A stretch of 64,000 nt of DNA from Rhodospirillum centenum SW (GCF_000016185.1 NC_011420.2:640501-704500); one strand, 5' to 3'. Positions 55,644-64,000 are shown, counted from the first letter of the stretch. A program made the numbers and translations. Notes: generated by a model not told the origin, from the letters alone.

Positions 55644-57248
55644 ATGAACCGCTTCGCCGCCCTGATCGACGCGCTGGCCTTCATGCCGTCGCGCACCGGC
55701 AAGGTCCGGCTGATCGCCGACCATTTCGCCACCACCCCGGACCCGGAGCGCGGCTGGACCCTGGCCGCCCTGACCGGAGCCCTGACCTTCGCCGCGGCGA
55801 AACCGGCGGCCGTGCGCGCCCTGGTGATGGAGCGGGTGGACCCGGAGCTGTTCGGCTGGTCCTACGACTTCGTCGGCGACCTTGCCGAGACCGTGGCCCT
55901 GATCTGGCCGGAGCGGCCGGGGACGGACAGCCCGCCGCCCACCCTGTCCGGGGTCGTCGCCGCTCTCGACCGGGCGACACGGGCGGAGGTGCCGCGCCTG
56001 ATCGAGGGCTGGCTCGACGCGCTGGACGCCACCGGCCGCTGGGCGCTGCTGAAGCTCATCACCGGCGGGCTTCGTGTCGGCGTCTCCGCGCGGCTGGCGA
56101 AGACGGCGCTGGCCGAGTGGGGGGCGGGCAACGGGTCGGACATCGGCATCGATGCGGTGGAGGAGGTCTGGCACGGCCTGCGCCCGCCCTATGCCGAGCT
56201 GTTCGCCTGGGCGGAGGCGCGGGCACCCCGGCCGGACGTCTCGGCGGCGGGCGGCTTCCGCCCGCTGATGCTGGCGCACCCGCTGGAGGAGGCGGACATC
56301 GCCGCCCTCGATCCCGCGGCCTACCGGGCGGAATGGAAGTGGGACGGCATCCGGGTGCAGCTCGTCGGGCGCACCCTGGGGGAGGGCCGCCTCTACAGCC
56401 GCACCGGCGACGAGATCACGGCCGGCTTCCCCGACGTGGCGGCGCGGCTGGGTTTCGACGCCGTGCTGGACGGCGAGCTGCTGGTGGTGCGCGAGGGCGA
56501 GGTGCGCCCCTTCAACGATCTGCAGCAGCGCCTGAACCGCCGGCAGGTGACGGCGAAGATGCTGCGCGACTATCCCGCCTGGGTGCGGCTCTACGATCTG
56601 CTGGTCGAGGGCGGGGAGGATCTGCGCGGCCTGCCCTTCGATGCACGGCGACGGCGCCTGGAGGACTGGGTCGCGCGCGTCCGGCCGGCGGGCATGGACC
56701 TGTCCCCCCTGATCGCTTTCACGGACTGGGACGGGCTGGCGGCGCTGCGGGCGGGGGCGCGGGAGAACGCCATCGAAGGGCTGATGCTGAAGCGCGGCGA
56801 CAGCCCCTACCTCGCCGGCCGGCCGAAGGGACCCTGGTTCAAGTGGAAGCGCGGTCCGCTGACGCTGGACTGCGTGATGATGTACGCCCAGCGCGGGCAC
56901 GGGAAGCGGTCCAGCTACTACAGCGACTACACCTTCGGCGCCTGGACCGGCGATCCCGACGGGGGCGGGGAGCTGGTGCCGGTGGGCAAGGCCTATTCAG
57001 GCTTCACCGACGAGGAACTGGGCCGGCTGGACCGCTGGGTCCGCGCCAACACCGTGAACCGCTTCGGCCCCGTGCGGGAGGTGGCGCCGGCCCTGGTGCT
57101 GGAGGTGGCGTTCGACAGCGTTCACCCGTCCGGCCGGCACAGGTCGGGGCTGGCGATGCGCTTCCCCCGCATCGCCCGCATCCGCTGGGACAAGCCCGCA
57201 CACGAGGCCGACCGGCTGGAGACGCTGCGGGCGCTGGTCGCGGGGTAG
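55644..57248 (+). CDS. ATP-dependent DNA ligase (ligase-associated cluster)
   Basis: This 534-residue enzyme seals DNA nicks via an AMP-lysine intermediate. It has an N-terminal DNA-binding helical domain (about 1-205), the adenylation motif EWKWDGIR with nucleophile Lys232, RTGDEITAGFPDV, LDGELLV near 275, EGLMLKR, FKWKRGPLTLD and an OB-fold end. It resembles the bacterial LigB/ligase family with cooperating exonuclease and helicase, not the LigD fusion. The gene starts 24 bases after the exonuclease, so they are co-transcribed. It is probably a non-essential repair ligase beside NAD-dependent LigA. Confidence 0.93.
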   Translation: MNRFAALIDALAFMPSRTGKVRLIADHFATTPDPERGWTLAALTGALTFAAAKPAAVRALVMERVDPELFGWSYDFVGDLAETVALIWPERPGTDSPPPTLSGVVAALDRATRAEVPRLIEGWLDALDATGRWALLKLITGGLRVGVSARLAKTALAEWGAGNGSDIGIDAVEEVWHGLRPPYAELFAWAEARAPRPDVSAAGGFRPLMLAHPLEEADIAALDPAAYRAEWKWDGIRVQLVGRTLGEGRLYSRTGDEITAGFPDVAARLGFDAVLDGELLVVREGEVRPFNDLQQRLNRRQVTAKMLRDYPAWVRLYDLLVEGGEDLRGLPFDARRRRLEDWVARVRPAGMDLSPLIAFTDWDGLAALRAGARENAIEGLMLKRGDSPYLAGRPKGPWFKWKRGPLTLDCVMMYAQRGHGKRSSYYSDYTFGAWTGDPDGGGELVPVGKAYSGFTDEELGRLDRWVRANTVNRFGPVREVAPALVLEVAFDSVHPSGRHRSGLAMRFPRIARIRWDKPAHEADRLETLRALVAG

Positions 57249-57289
57249 GGGCGGACCCACCCCAGGCGGCGTGGAGCTGCCCCCTGTCC

Positions 57290-57472
57290 CTATCCCTGTC
57301 CTGTGCCGCGCTGCCCGTCGCCACCGTCCGGACCCTTGCCGCGGCGACAGGCGTCGGAGCAGTAGCGCACCTCCTCCCACACCCGCGCCCACTTCTTCCG
57401 CCAGGTGAAGGGGCGGCCGCAGCGGGCGCAGATCCGGGTCGGCAGGTCCGCCTTCCTGCGCATCCGCCCCAT
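57290..57472 (-). CDS. DUF2256-like zinc-binding small protein
   Basis: The 60-residue protein contains ADLPTRICARCGRPFTWRKKW and YCSDACRRGKG: four cysteines in CxxC and CxxxC pairs around a basic Trp-rich middle, the DUF2256 pattern. It is probably a zinc-ribbon protein; its role is not established. A second ATG three codons in (57463) is an alternative start; GGGAGG lies upstream. It is convergent with the ligase gene and 18 bases after the start of the bactofilin-like gene's stop region, sharing that strand. Confidence 0.8.
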   Translation of the reverse strand: MGRMRRKADLPTRICARCGRPFTWRKKWARVWEEVRYCSDACRRGKGPDGGDGQRGTGQG

Positions 57473-57490
57473 GACGGAGCGGCCTCCCGC

Positions 57491-58666
57491 TCAGGCGTAG
57501 GCAGGGGGGCGGCGCGAGGCCAGGGTGCGGGCGAGCACCGCCCCCACTCCCATCGCCACGGCCGCGAACCAGATCCAGGCGCCGACCAGCGGCACCAGCC
57601 CGGCCAGGGTCAGCAGCAGGGCGAAGAAGGCGAAGCGCTTCAGCCGGGTGCCGCCGGTCATGCCGGCGGCCGGGCGGTTGCGGGTCATCAGTTCGGCCAC
57701 GCCGAAGCCGGCGATCGCCAGCCCCAGCACGATGGCGATGCCGTAGAGCAGCAGCAGCAGCAGCCCGACCGGAATGCCGATGACGGTCAGCATCAGCAGG
57801 CCGACCAGCAGCGGCGTCGCCAGGAGGGCGACGACGCCCAGCAGCAGGGTGCGGCCGGGATTGCCGCCGACCTCCGCCGCCGCGGCCCCGACGAAACCGG
57901 GAAAGGCCAGATAGACGGCGGCGCCCAGCAGGAACAGGGCCAGCGCCCCGCCCAGCGTGCCCGCCAGGGTCGGGCCGAACTCCGTCTCCTCCACCGTCTC
58001 ATCCTGCTGCTCGATGCCACCTTCCACCGTCACGCCGGCGGGGATGTCCGGACGGTCCGGCCCGGCATGGCGGAGCGTGCCCATGATCCGGGCGCCGGGC
58101 AGCAGCAGCAGCTCGCCTGCCGCCACGTCCAGGTCGCCCATGATGGCGCCTGAGATGGCGACGCGGCCACCGGCGACCCGGGCGTCGCCGGCCACGGTGC
58201 CGGCCAGATCCACCTCTCCGCCCGAGGCGTTGAGATCGCCGGCCACGGTACTGCCCGGGGTGAGGTGCAGTTCGGCCGCGACCAGCACGGCGTCGCCGGC
58301 CACGGTACTGGTGAGCTTCACATTCGCCCCGATGGCCAGAAGATCACCCGCCACCGGGCCGTCCAGGCTGACGTCGAAACCGGCGATCATCGCATCGTCG
58401 CTCACGGTCCCGACCTGCGCCACGTTCAGCCCGGCGGCGAACAGCGCGCCGTCGATGCTGGCGTCGATGCCGACGGTGCGGCCGGCGATGAACAGGTCGC
58501 TTTCGATCCGGCCCGTGGCCCGCGCCGTGTCGCCGGAGCGGAACTCCGCGGCACGGGCGTCGCCGATGGCGAGACCGAGCAAGAGGATGACGGCGGATCC
58601 CAGCACGGCCCGCAGCCGGGCGCAGGGAATCCCCGATCGCGGGGGGCGGGGTAAGGCGAGGTGCAT
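57491..58666 (-). CDS. Bactofilin-like polymer-forming membrane protein
   Basis: This 391-residue protein has a signal peptide or first span (about 20-40), then a right-handed beta-helix-like array of about 15-residue repeats such as GTVAGDARVAGGRVAI (about 55-205), typical of polymer-forming (bactofilin/DUF8173) folds. The C-terminal half (about 230-385) has four or more membrane spans. So an extracytoplasmic beta-helix precedes a membrane domain. Function is unknown; members may scaffold envelope processes. The ATG at 58666 has AGGAG upstream. It is divergent from fabI. Confidence 0.82.
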   Translation of the reverse strand: MHLALPRPPRSGIPCARLRAVLGSAVILLLGLAIGDARAAEFRSGDTARATGRIESDLFIAGRTVGIDASIDGALFAAGLNVAQVGTVSDDAMIAGFDVSLDGPVAGDLLAIGANVKLTSTVAGDAVLVAAELHLTPGSTVAGDLNASGGEVDLAGTVAGDARVAGGRVAISGAIMGDLDVAAGELLLLPGARIMGTLRHAGPDRPDIPAGVTVEGGIEQQDETVEETEFGPTLAGTLGGALALFLLGAAVYLAFPGFVGAAAAEVGGNPGRTLLLGVVALLATPLLVGLLMLTVIGIPVGLLLLLLYGIAIVLGLAIAGFGVAELMTRNRPAAGMTGGTRLKRFAFFALLLTLAGLVPLVGAWIWFAAVAMGVGAVLARTLASRRPPAYA

Positions 58667-58901
58667 GGCCGGGATCTCCTGGCGCAGAGTTCCATCTCGG
58701 ACCCTGCCCGGAAAGGCGGGATCCGTTCAAGGGCCAGCCCCGCGGGCGGACGCGGCTGCCGCTGCCTCCGATATGGCGCCCGGCCGGCAGGCGGGGCAAG
58801 GTCCACCCTGCGTTGCCGCGGCGGGACCACCGGGTTAGCATGCTGCATCGCACTGCACCGCGCCGCGGCGGCTCCATGGTCGCCGGGTGGAAGGGGAACG
58901 C

Positions 58902-59672
58902 ATGCTACCGATCACGCTCGAAGGAAAACGTGGCCTTGTCGTCGGCATCGCCAATGACAGCTCCATCGCCTATGGCTGCGCCCGCGCCTTCCGGTCGCTG
59001 GGGGCGGACCTGGCCGTCACCTACCTGAACGCCAAGGCCGAACCCTTCGTCCGGCCGCTGGCCGAGGGGCTGGACGCCAGCCTGATCCTGCCCTGCGACG
59101 TGCGCGAGCCCGGCCAGCTCGAGTCGGTCTTCGACGCCGTCAGCCAGCGCTGGGGCAAGCTGGACTTCCTGCTGCACTCCATCGCCTTCGCCCCGCGCGA
59201 GGATCTGCATGCGCGGGTGGTGGACTGCTCCCGTGAGGGGTTCCTTCAGGCGATGGACGTGTCCGTCCATTCCTTCATCCGCATGGCGCATCTGGCCGAA
59301 CCGCTGATGGCCGCCGGCGGCTGCCTCCAGACGGTCAGCTTCTTCGGCTCGGAGAAGGTGGTCGAGCACTACAACCTGATGGGGCCGGTCAAGGCGGCGC
59401 TGGAGAGCGTCGTGCGCTATCTGGCCGTGGAACTGGGGCCGAAGGGAATCCGTGTCCATGCCCTGTCGCCGGGACCGCTGAAGACCCGGGCGGCCAGCGG
59501 CATCGACCGCTTCGACCAGCTTCTGGCCCGCGCGGCGGAGCGGGCGCCGGCCCGGCATCTGGTCACCATCGAGGATGTCGGCGCCTATGCCGCGTTCCTG
59601 GCCAGCGATGCGGCGCAGGCGGTCACCGGTTCGGTCGAGTATATCGACGGCGGCTACAACATCCTGGGCTAG
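58902..59672 (+). CDS. fabI: Enoyl-[acyl-carrier-protein] reductase FabI
   Basis: FabI reduces enoyl-ACP with NADH in the last step of each fatty-acid elongation round. The 256-residue short-chain dehydrogenase-type protein has GIANDSSIAYG near 15-25 and the catalytic Tyr157-x6-Lys164 (EHYNLMGPVKAAL). The earlier Tyr of the E. coli enzyme (Tyr146) is replaced here by Phe147 within SFFGSEK. In E. coli that Tyr is not the essential one, so activity should remain, but inhibitor contacts may differ. ATG at 58902 has AAGGGGA upstream. The SPGPLKTRAASGI loop is conserved. Confidence 0.92.
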   Translation: MLPITLEGKRGLVVGIANDSSIAYGCARAFRSLGADLAVTYLNAKAEPFVRPLAEGLDASLILPCDVREPGQLESVFDAVSQRWGKLDFLLHSIAFAPREDLHARVVDCSREGFLQAMDVSVHSFIRMAHLAEPLMAAGGCLQTVSFFGSEKVVEHYNLMGPVKAALESVVRYLAVELGPKGIRVHALSPGPLKTRAASGIDRFDQLLARAAERAPARHLVTIEDVGAYAAFLASDAAQAVTGSVEYIDGGYNILG

Positions 59673-59690
59673 ACCGGCGCGGGCTCCGGG

Positions 59691-60824
59691 TCACGCCGTC
59701 AGCAGCGGCGTTCCCGGGGCTGCCAGCGGTTCCGTGCCGGCGATGCTCACCACGGTTTCGCCCGCAGCGACGAAGCGGTTCAGGTGCCGGGCCCAGACCG
59801 GACCCGCGACCCGCGCCCGGCAGGGATGGCGCACGCCGCTCTCCGGCTCCAGCACTTCCGCCACCACCTGGCCGGGCTCGACCCGCTCGCCCGGGGCCAC
59901 CCGGAACAGCACGATGCCCGCTTCCGGCGCAGCCACCCGGTCCACCCCGGCCAGCGGGGTGGCGGTGCAGCGCGGGGCCGGTGCTGGGCCGGGATCGCCG
60001 GCCAGCACGCCGCGGTGGCGCAGATGGTCCAGGATGGCGGCGGCGTCCCGCGCTGCCGTCGCGTCGTCCACGGCAAGCTGGCCGCGCAGCTCGATGGTCG
60101 TGGCGGCGCAGGCGACGGGCAGGGCCTCGGCATCGACACCCAGCCGCTCCCGCAGCCGCCACCAGACGCCCGAACAGGCTTCGTCGAAGGGATGGCCGCC
60201 CGACTGGTCGGCAAGGAAGGCGGCCTCGCAACCCAGCCGGGCCGCAAGGTCGCGGAATTCCTCCCACAGCTCGGGTGCCGTGTAGAGGTGCATCACCGCC
60301 TCGAAGTCGCAGTGCAGATCCAGCATCAGGTCCGCATCCGTCGCCAGCGTCAGCAATGCCCGGCGCAGCGCGTCCGCCTGCGTCGCCGTCGGCAGGGCCT
60401 CCGCCGCCCGGCGCAGTTCCTGCCGGACCAGGGCAACGTCGGCCGCCCTGTCGCCCGACAACCGGCCGCGCACGGCGTCCGCCACGGCGCCGGACAGGTC
60501 GGCATAGCTGCGGTTGAAATTGACGCCGGTCGCCAGCTCGAACCGGCCCGACAGGGACTGGAGCACGATCTGGTCCAGTCCGATCGGGTTGGCGACGGGC
60601 ACCAGCACGACCTCCCCGGTCACGGCGCCGGCCCCATCCAGGGCCTTGAGCGCGGCCAGCAGGTGCTGCGCGACCAGATGGCCCGGCGTCTCGTCGGCAT
60701 GCAGGCCGGCCTGGATGTACGCCTTGGGCCGGGCGCCCGGGGTCCCGAAGCGGTGGACGCGCAGGACGCGCCGGGTGCCGGCGCGGCCGTGGGCGAGGGG
60801 CAGGTCGTCGATCGTGTGGGTCAT
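59691..60824 (-). CDS. AstE/AspA-type M14 deacylase
   Basis: This 377-residue protein belongs to the succinylglutamate desuccinylase/aspartoacylase group of zinc enzymes. Zinc ligands are likely His and Glu of QAGLHADETPGH near 38-49 and His in LMLDLHCDFEA near 165; FNRSY near 103 fits the substrate Arg. A C-terminal beta-barrel-like part (about 280-370, GIVLFRVAPGERVEPGQVV) is typical. The substrate could be an N-acyl amino acid or ectoine-type compound. It is convergent with fabI after 18 bases. Confidence 0.85.
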   Translation of the reverse strand: MTHTIDDLPLAHGRAGTRRVLRVHRFGTPGARPKAYIQAGLHADETPGHLVAQHLLAALKALDGAGAVTGEVVLVPVANPIGLDQIVLQSLSGRFELATGVNFNRSYADLSGAVADAVRGRLSGDRAADVALVRQELRRAAEALPTATQADALRRALLTLATDADLMLDLHCDFEAVMHLYTAPELWEEFRDLAARLGCEAAFLADQSGGHPFDEACSGVWWRLRERLGVDAEALPVACAATTIELRGQLAVDDATAARDAAAILDHLRHRGVLAGDPGPAPAPRCTATPLAGVDRVAAPEAGIVLFRVAPGERVEPGQVVAEVLEPESGVRHPCRARVAGPVWARHLNRFVAAGETVVSIAGTEPLAAPGTPLLTA

Positions 60825-60860
60825 CCGGCGATCAAGCCACAGCGGCGCGACCGCCGTCCA

Positions 60861-60890
60861 GGGGCTGCTCGGGGGCTGCTCGGGGGCTGG
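60861..60890. repeat. 12-bp tandem repeat, about 2.5 copies
   Basis: GGGGCTGCTCGG is repeated at 60861-60890, just upstream of the AstE-like gene on the minus strand and before the polymerase gene on the plus strand. It looks like a simple slippage repeat. Confidence 0.6.
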
Positions 60891-60959
60891 TCAGGACTGG
60901 CCCGTCCCGCCGGCCCCTGCCAGACTGGCGGCGCAGGGATCGGGGGAGGGCCGGAGGCG

Positions 60960-62208
60960 ATGGCGACCCGGGGGGAACGGCGGGGCGGGGCAGGGACGGC
61001 TCTGCGGCTGGCGGCACTGGTCGCCGCCATCGTCGTCTACGGGGTCGCCAGCGCCCCGGCCCCTGCTTCCATCGGGCCGGCAGAACTGGCGGTGGGGCTG
61101 GGGTTGCTGGCCGCGGCCGGTGTGCGCGCCCCGCTCTGGCTGGGGACCGGCTACCTGCTGCGCGGTCCCGGCGCGACCCCGGCCGAAATCGTCGCCTGCC
61201 TGTGCCTGCCCCTGCTGCTCTGGTTGCCGCTGGTGCGGGGCAGCCTGATGGGCTGGCAGCCGACGGACATCGTGCGCGACGTCGTGCCGCTGGGCTTCCT
61301 GTTCCTGCCGCTGGTGCTGCGCCGCGGCCTCGCCGGTGTGGCCGGTGCCGGAACGGGCGCCGTGGCTGACCTGCTGGCGGCGGCGCTGGCCGCGGCGGGT
61401 CTCGCCTTCGCCGCCCGCTGGTGGGCGCATGCCGCCTTCGGGTTCGCCGCCGTCGGTGACCGCGCCCTCGCGGAAGGCGATCTCTACCTGCTGAACAGCG
61501 CCGCCGTGCCCTTCGCCGCCGTCTGGCTCATCCTCCAGGGGCTCCGCCGGCTGTTTCCGGCCCGCGGCACGGGGCCGGTGGTGCTCGGGCTGGCCCTCGG
61601 GGGCGCCGGGACTGCTCTGTACCGGGGCGCTGGCCGGGGCGGTCCACCGGGCCGCGCTAGGGCTGGTGCTGGGGGCGCTCGCGCTGGGTGTCGCCCTGCG
61701 CCTGCGCACCGCCCCGGGCGACTGGCGGCTGGTGCCGGTGGCCGGTGCCCTGCTGCTGGCAGTCTTCGGCTGGGCTGCGCTGGGGGCGCTGTCGCTGGTG
61801 GCGGAGAAGACGGGCGAGGTGGGGTGGAACAACCGGGCGGCCGAAGCGGGCGCCGTGCTGCGCCAGATCGGCCGCTCCCTGCCGGCCTTCCTCCTGGGCG
61901 ATGGCTGGGGCGCTCTGGTCGCCAGCCCGGCCGTGGGCAACTGGCGCGTCTCCTTCACCCACAATGCGGCCAGCTACTTCCTGGTGAAGACGGGGGTCCT
62001 GGGCTTCGTGGCGGCCACCGGCTATCTGGCGGCGCTGCTGGTGGAGTCATGGCCCGCCCTGCGGCGGCGGGCCGACATCGCGCTGGCGGCGCTGCCGTCG
62101 CTCGCGGTCGCCCTGTTCCTGCACACCAGCTACAAGTATCTGTGTTTCGGTCTGCTCTGTACCGTCCTTCTGCTTGCATCCGCCGGGCGCGACGATCCAA
62201 AGGATTGA
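60960..62208 (+). pseudogene. Exopolysaccharide polymerase/O-antigen ligase-like membrane protein, frameshifted
   Basis: The first reading frame encodes about 215 residues of a polytopic membrane protein (ATG at 60960 with GGGGGAGGG before it). The second, in the +1 frame, encodes its C-terminal spans to a stop at 62206. Deleting one G from the GGGGG at 61599-61603 joins them into one 415-residue protein with about ten spans and a loop (EKTGEVGWNNRAAEAG), plus FTHNAASYFLVKTGVLGF near the end, typical of Wzy/O-antigen-ligase-like proteins. A base-call error or a real inactivating insertion are both possible. Next come a glycosyltransferase and a Wzz-like gene, so it belongs to an EPS locus. 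Confidence 0.72.
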
Positions 62209-62292
62209 AATCAAACTTTACAGAACACCAGACTTCTCCCACTCTTCCCTCCTGCAAGTGTAGGGGGAAGCGGCGGGCGGGGCGCCACGGGC

Positions 62293-63519
62293 ATGCGGCG
62301 GCAGGCATCCATCCTGTTCGTGAACCGGGTCTTTCCGCCCGACCGCGGCGCCACGGGCCGGCTGCTGCGCGACCTTGCCGGCCGCTTCGCCCTGGCCGGC
62401 TGGCGGGTCACGGTGGTGGCCGACGGTGCGGCCGCGGCGGACGGGGCTCCTCCGGGCGTGCGGGTCGTCCGCAGCGGCGGGCGCGGTGAGCGGCTTCCCG
62501 GTGCCGCCGGCTATCTGGGCGCGCTCGCCCGGCTGACGGCAACGGCCCTGGCGCAGCCCGCGCACGACGTGGCCGTGACCATGACCGACCCGCCGATGCT
62601 GGCCTGCCTGGGTCCGCTGCTGCGCCTGCGCCACGGCAGCCGTCTGATCCACTGGTGCCAGGACCTTTATCCGGAACTGTTCCCGGTGCTCGGTGTCGGG
62701 CTGCCGCGCCCCCTTCTGGCCGGGCTTTCCGCCGTCTCCACCGCGGCGCTCCGCCGGCACGACCGGATCGTCGCCATCGGTGGCTGCATGCGCCGGAGGC
62801 TGCTCGCGCGCGGCCTGCCCGCCACCCGGCTGGAGGTGCTGCCCAACTGGGGCCAGCCCGGCCTGCGCCCGCAGGAGCCCGATCCCGCTGTCCGCGAGGC
62901 CCTGGCCGGCGGCGCCCGTGTTCTGGCGCTCTACGCCGGCAATCTTGGCCGTGCCCATCCCGTGGCGGCGCTGGCCGAGGCGGCGGCGGAACTGGCTGTC
63001 ACCGATCCGGGCGTGCGCATCCTGGTCGCTGGCGACGGCCGCCGCCGGGCTGCGCTGGAGGGGAGGGCGGCCGGGGGCACGCTGCACCTGCTGCCCTATC
63101 AGGACGAAGCCGCGCTGGCGCGGCTCTACGCCGCGGCGGACCTGCATCTCGCCCTGCTCGATCCGCGGGCGGAAGGGCTGATGCTGCCGTGCAAGGTGGC
63201 GGCCGGGCTGGCGGCGGGCTGTCCGGTCGTGCTGCACGGCCCGCCCGGCAGCGATGCGGCCCGGATGATCGGCGCGGCCGGGGCTGTCGCGCCGGCAGGG
63301 GGGCCGGGGGCCCTGGCAGCGGCGATCCGTGCCTTCGCCCGCGCGCCCGACCGACTGGCAGAGGCACGCGCCGCCGCCCGCCGGCAGGCCGAGGACCCGG
63401 CCGCGCGCTGGGACGCCGACCACGCGGCCGCCCGCTTCCTCGCCCTTGCCGGCTCCCTGCGGCCCGGTCCGAGCGTTCCGGCGGGGGCAGCCGTTCCCGC
63501 CGGACCCGCGCCGCCATGA
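62293..63519 (+). CDS. GT4-type glycosyltransferase
   Basis: This 408-residue cytosolic protein is a GT-B glycosyltransferase (WbuB/WcaI-like), likely adding sugars to a lipid-linked exopolysaccharide unit. The N-terminus FVNRVFPPDRGATGRLLRDLA (about 9-29) is the typical first strand and acceptor loop; YAGNLGRAHP near 217 starts the second Rossmann domain; the donor-site Glu motif with LLDPRAEGLMLPCKV is near 290-305. Its C-terminus is a Pro/Ala tail. The ATG follows the frameshifted polymerase gene after 84 bases and its stop overlaps the next gene by four bases. Confidence 0.88.
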   Translation: MRRQASILFVNRVFPPDRGATGRLLRDLAGRFALAGWRVTVVADGAAAADGAPPGVRVVRSGGRGERLPGAAGYLGALARLTATALAQPAHDVAVTMTDPPMLACLGPLLRLRHGSRLIHWCQDLYPELFPVLGVGLPRPLLAGLSAVSTAALRRHDRIVAIGGCMRRRLLARGLPATRLEVLPNWGQPGLRPQEPDPAVREALAGGARVLALYAGNLGRAHPVAALAEAAAELAVTDPGVRILVAGDGRRRAALEGRAAGGTLHLLPYQDEAALARLYAAADLHLALLDPRAEGLMLPCKVAAGLAAGCPVVLHGPPGSDAARMIGAAGAVAPAGGPGALAAAIRAFARAPDRLAEARAAARRQAEDPAARWDADHAAARFLALAGSLRPGPSVPAGAAVPAGPAPP

Positions 63520-64000
63520 GGGACGGTGGCCTGGAGGAGGTGGCGGCGGCTGCGCTGCGCCCGATGACGCCGCCGTCGGAACCGGCATTGACCCTGCGCG
63601 GTCTGGTGCTGGAGACGCTGCGCGGCTGGCGCCTCATCTCAGCCGGCGGGCTGCTCGGGCTTCTGACCGCCCTGGTGACGCTCTGGCTGGTGACACCCCG
63701 CTTCACGGTGGAGATGGTGGTCGGTCCCACGGCCCGCAGCGGCCCGGCCGCCATGGGACCGCGCGTTCCCGTGGGGGCGGGCGGTGCCTCACGCACCATC
63801 GTGGAACACGGCATCGGCGACGAGGCGCTGTCCGACTACGCCCGTTATGCCGAACTGCTGACGTCCGTTCCGGTGGCGGAGCGGATCGCCCGGCAGCCCG
63901 GCATCCTGCACACCCTGTTCGAAACGTCGGTGGCGCCGGATGGCGGCTGGCGTCCGCCGGGCGACCTGTTCTCCCGCACGAAGCGGCTGGTGCTCCGTCT
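63516..64000 (+). CDS. Wzz-like chain-length determinant (cut by window end)
   Basis: The frame starts at ATG 63516, overlapping the glycosyltransferase stop (ATGA), and is open to the window end, about 161 residues. It has a membrane span at about 43-60 preceded by TLRGLVLETLRGWRLIS, then a periplasmic region with SDYARYAELLTSVPVAERIAR, the helical Wzz/polysaccharide-copolymerase pattern (polysaccharide chain length regulation). Whether a tyrosine-kinase domain follows cannot be seen. It supports the EPS assignment of this end. Confidence 0.7.
   Translation, partial: MRDGGLEEVAAAALRPMTPPSEPALTLRGLVLETLRGWRLISAGGLLGLLTALVTLWLVTPRFTVEMVVGPTARSGPAAMGPRVPVGAGGASRTIVEHGIGDEALSDYARYAELLTSVPVAERIARQPGILHTLFETSVAPDGGWRPPGDLFSRTKRLVLR

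Noticed and set aside
53190-56900. 1236-codon minus-strand frame over exonuclease and ligase
   Set aside because: Antisense to well-recognised genes. Only its last 42 codons have independent support and are listed separately.
59784-62489. 901-codon plus-strand frame
   Set aside because: Only the segment from 60960 to about 61600 is hydrophobic membrane protein; the part before is antisense to the AstE-like gene and the end is out of frame.

Overview
The window is very GC-rich, gene-dense bacterial chromosome. A complete dcw (division and cell wall) cluster that ends in lpxC and bamD, a meso-DAP-type MurE, a bacterial type-A RNase P RNA next to mraZ, and a djlA-like/amidase/rnpB/mraZ order all point to an alphaproteobacterium. 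Rhodospirillales/Azospirillales (Azospirillum/Rhodocista-like) is my best guess. That placement is inferred from gene order and protein character; no search was run.

Layout. (1) 51-21665, minus strand: one dcw operon transcribed right to left, mraZ-rsmH-ftsL-ftsI-murE-murF-mraY-murD-ftsW-murG-murC-murB-ddl-ftsQ-ftsA-ftsZ, then lpxC and bamD. Many genes overlap by 1-4 nt. Upstream of mraZ lies a large array of TGGG boxes on a 10-nt period with a promoter inside it. The 3' end of ftsZ carries an apparent +1 frameshift that removes its conserved C-terminal peptide. (2) 22338-27027, minus: djlA-like co-chaperone, ABC-F ATPase, DMT exporter, peptidoglycan amidase, then rnpB. (3) 27332-34025, plus: GNAT acetyltransferase, fused 5-oxoprolinase, MsrP-like molybdoenzyme, and a two-gene operon of unknown membrane-anchored coiled-coil proteins. 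(4) 34036-38848: a PAS protein facing a CHASE3 hybrid histidine kinase, then a less GC-rich stretch with a small membrane protein and a strongly structured candidate RNA ending in an intrinsic terminator. (5) 38849-44395: a thiol-redox neighbourhood (LysR regulator, thioredoxin reductase, DsbD/ScsB-like electron conduit, Tat-exported redoxin). (6) 44500-48441: two-lobed M16 protease and, convergent, an enoyl-CoA hydratase. (7) 48581-57248: ligase-associated DNA repair genes (DExH helicase on minus; exonuclease and ATP-dependent ligase on plus) with an ankyrin-MTA/SAH-nucleosidase fusion, a VOC protein, a 42-aa membrane peptide and PsuG between them. (8) 57290-60824: DUF2256-like zinc protein, bactofilin-like membrane protein, FabI, and an AstE/AspA-type deacylase. 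(9) 60960-64000: start of an exopolysaccharide locus with a frameshifted polymerase-like gene, a GT4 glycosyltransferase and a Wzz-like gene cut by the window edge.

Functionally, regions 1 and 2 build and divide the envelope: Mur enzymes make lipid II precursors, FtsW/FtsI polymerise at the FtsZ ring, LpxC commits to lipid A and BamD helps insert outer-membrane proteins. Region 5 could carry cytosolic reducing power across the membrane to periplasmic thiol proteins. Region 7 resembles the helicase/ligase/exonuclease repair set, here split and interrupted. The most notable unexplained items are the coiled-coil gene pair (32794-34025), the structured RNA (38655-38800), the extended TGGG array (21752-21898), the ankyrin-nucleosidase fusion (51184-52611), and the two single-base frameshifts in G-runs (2598-2600 and 61599-61603).
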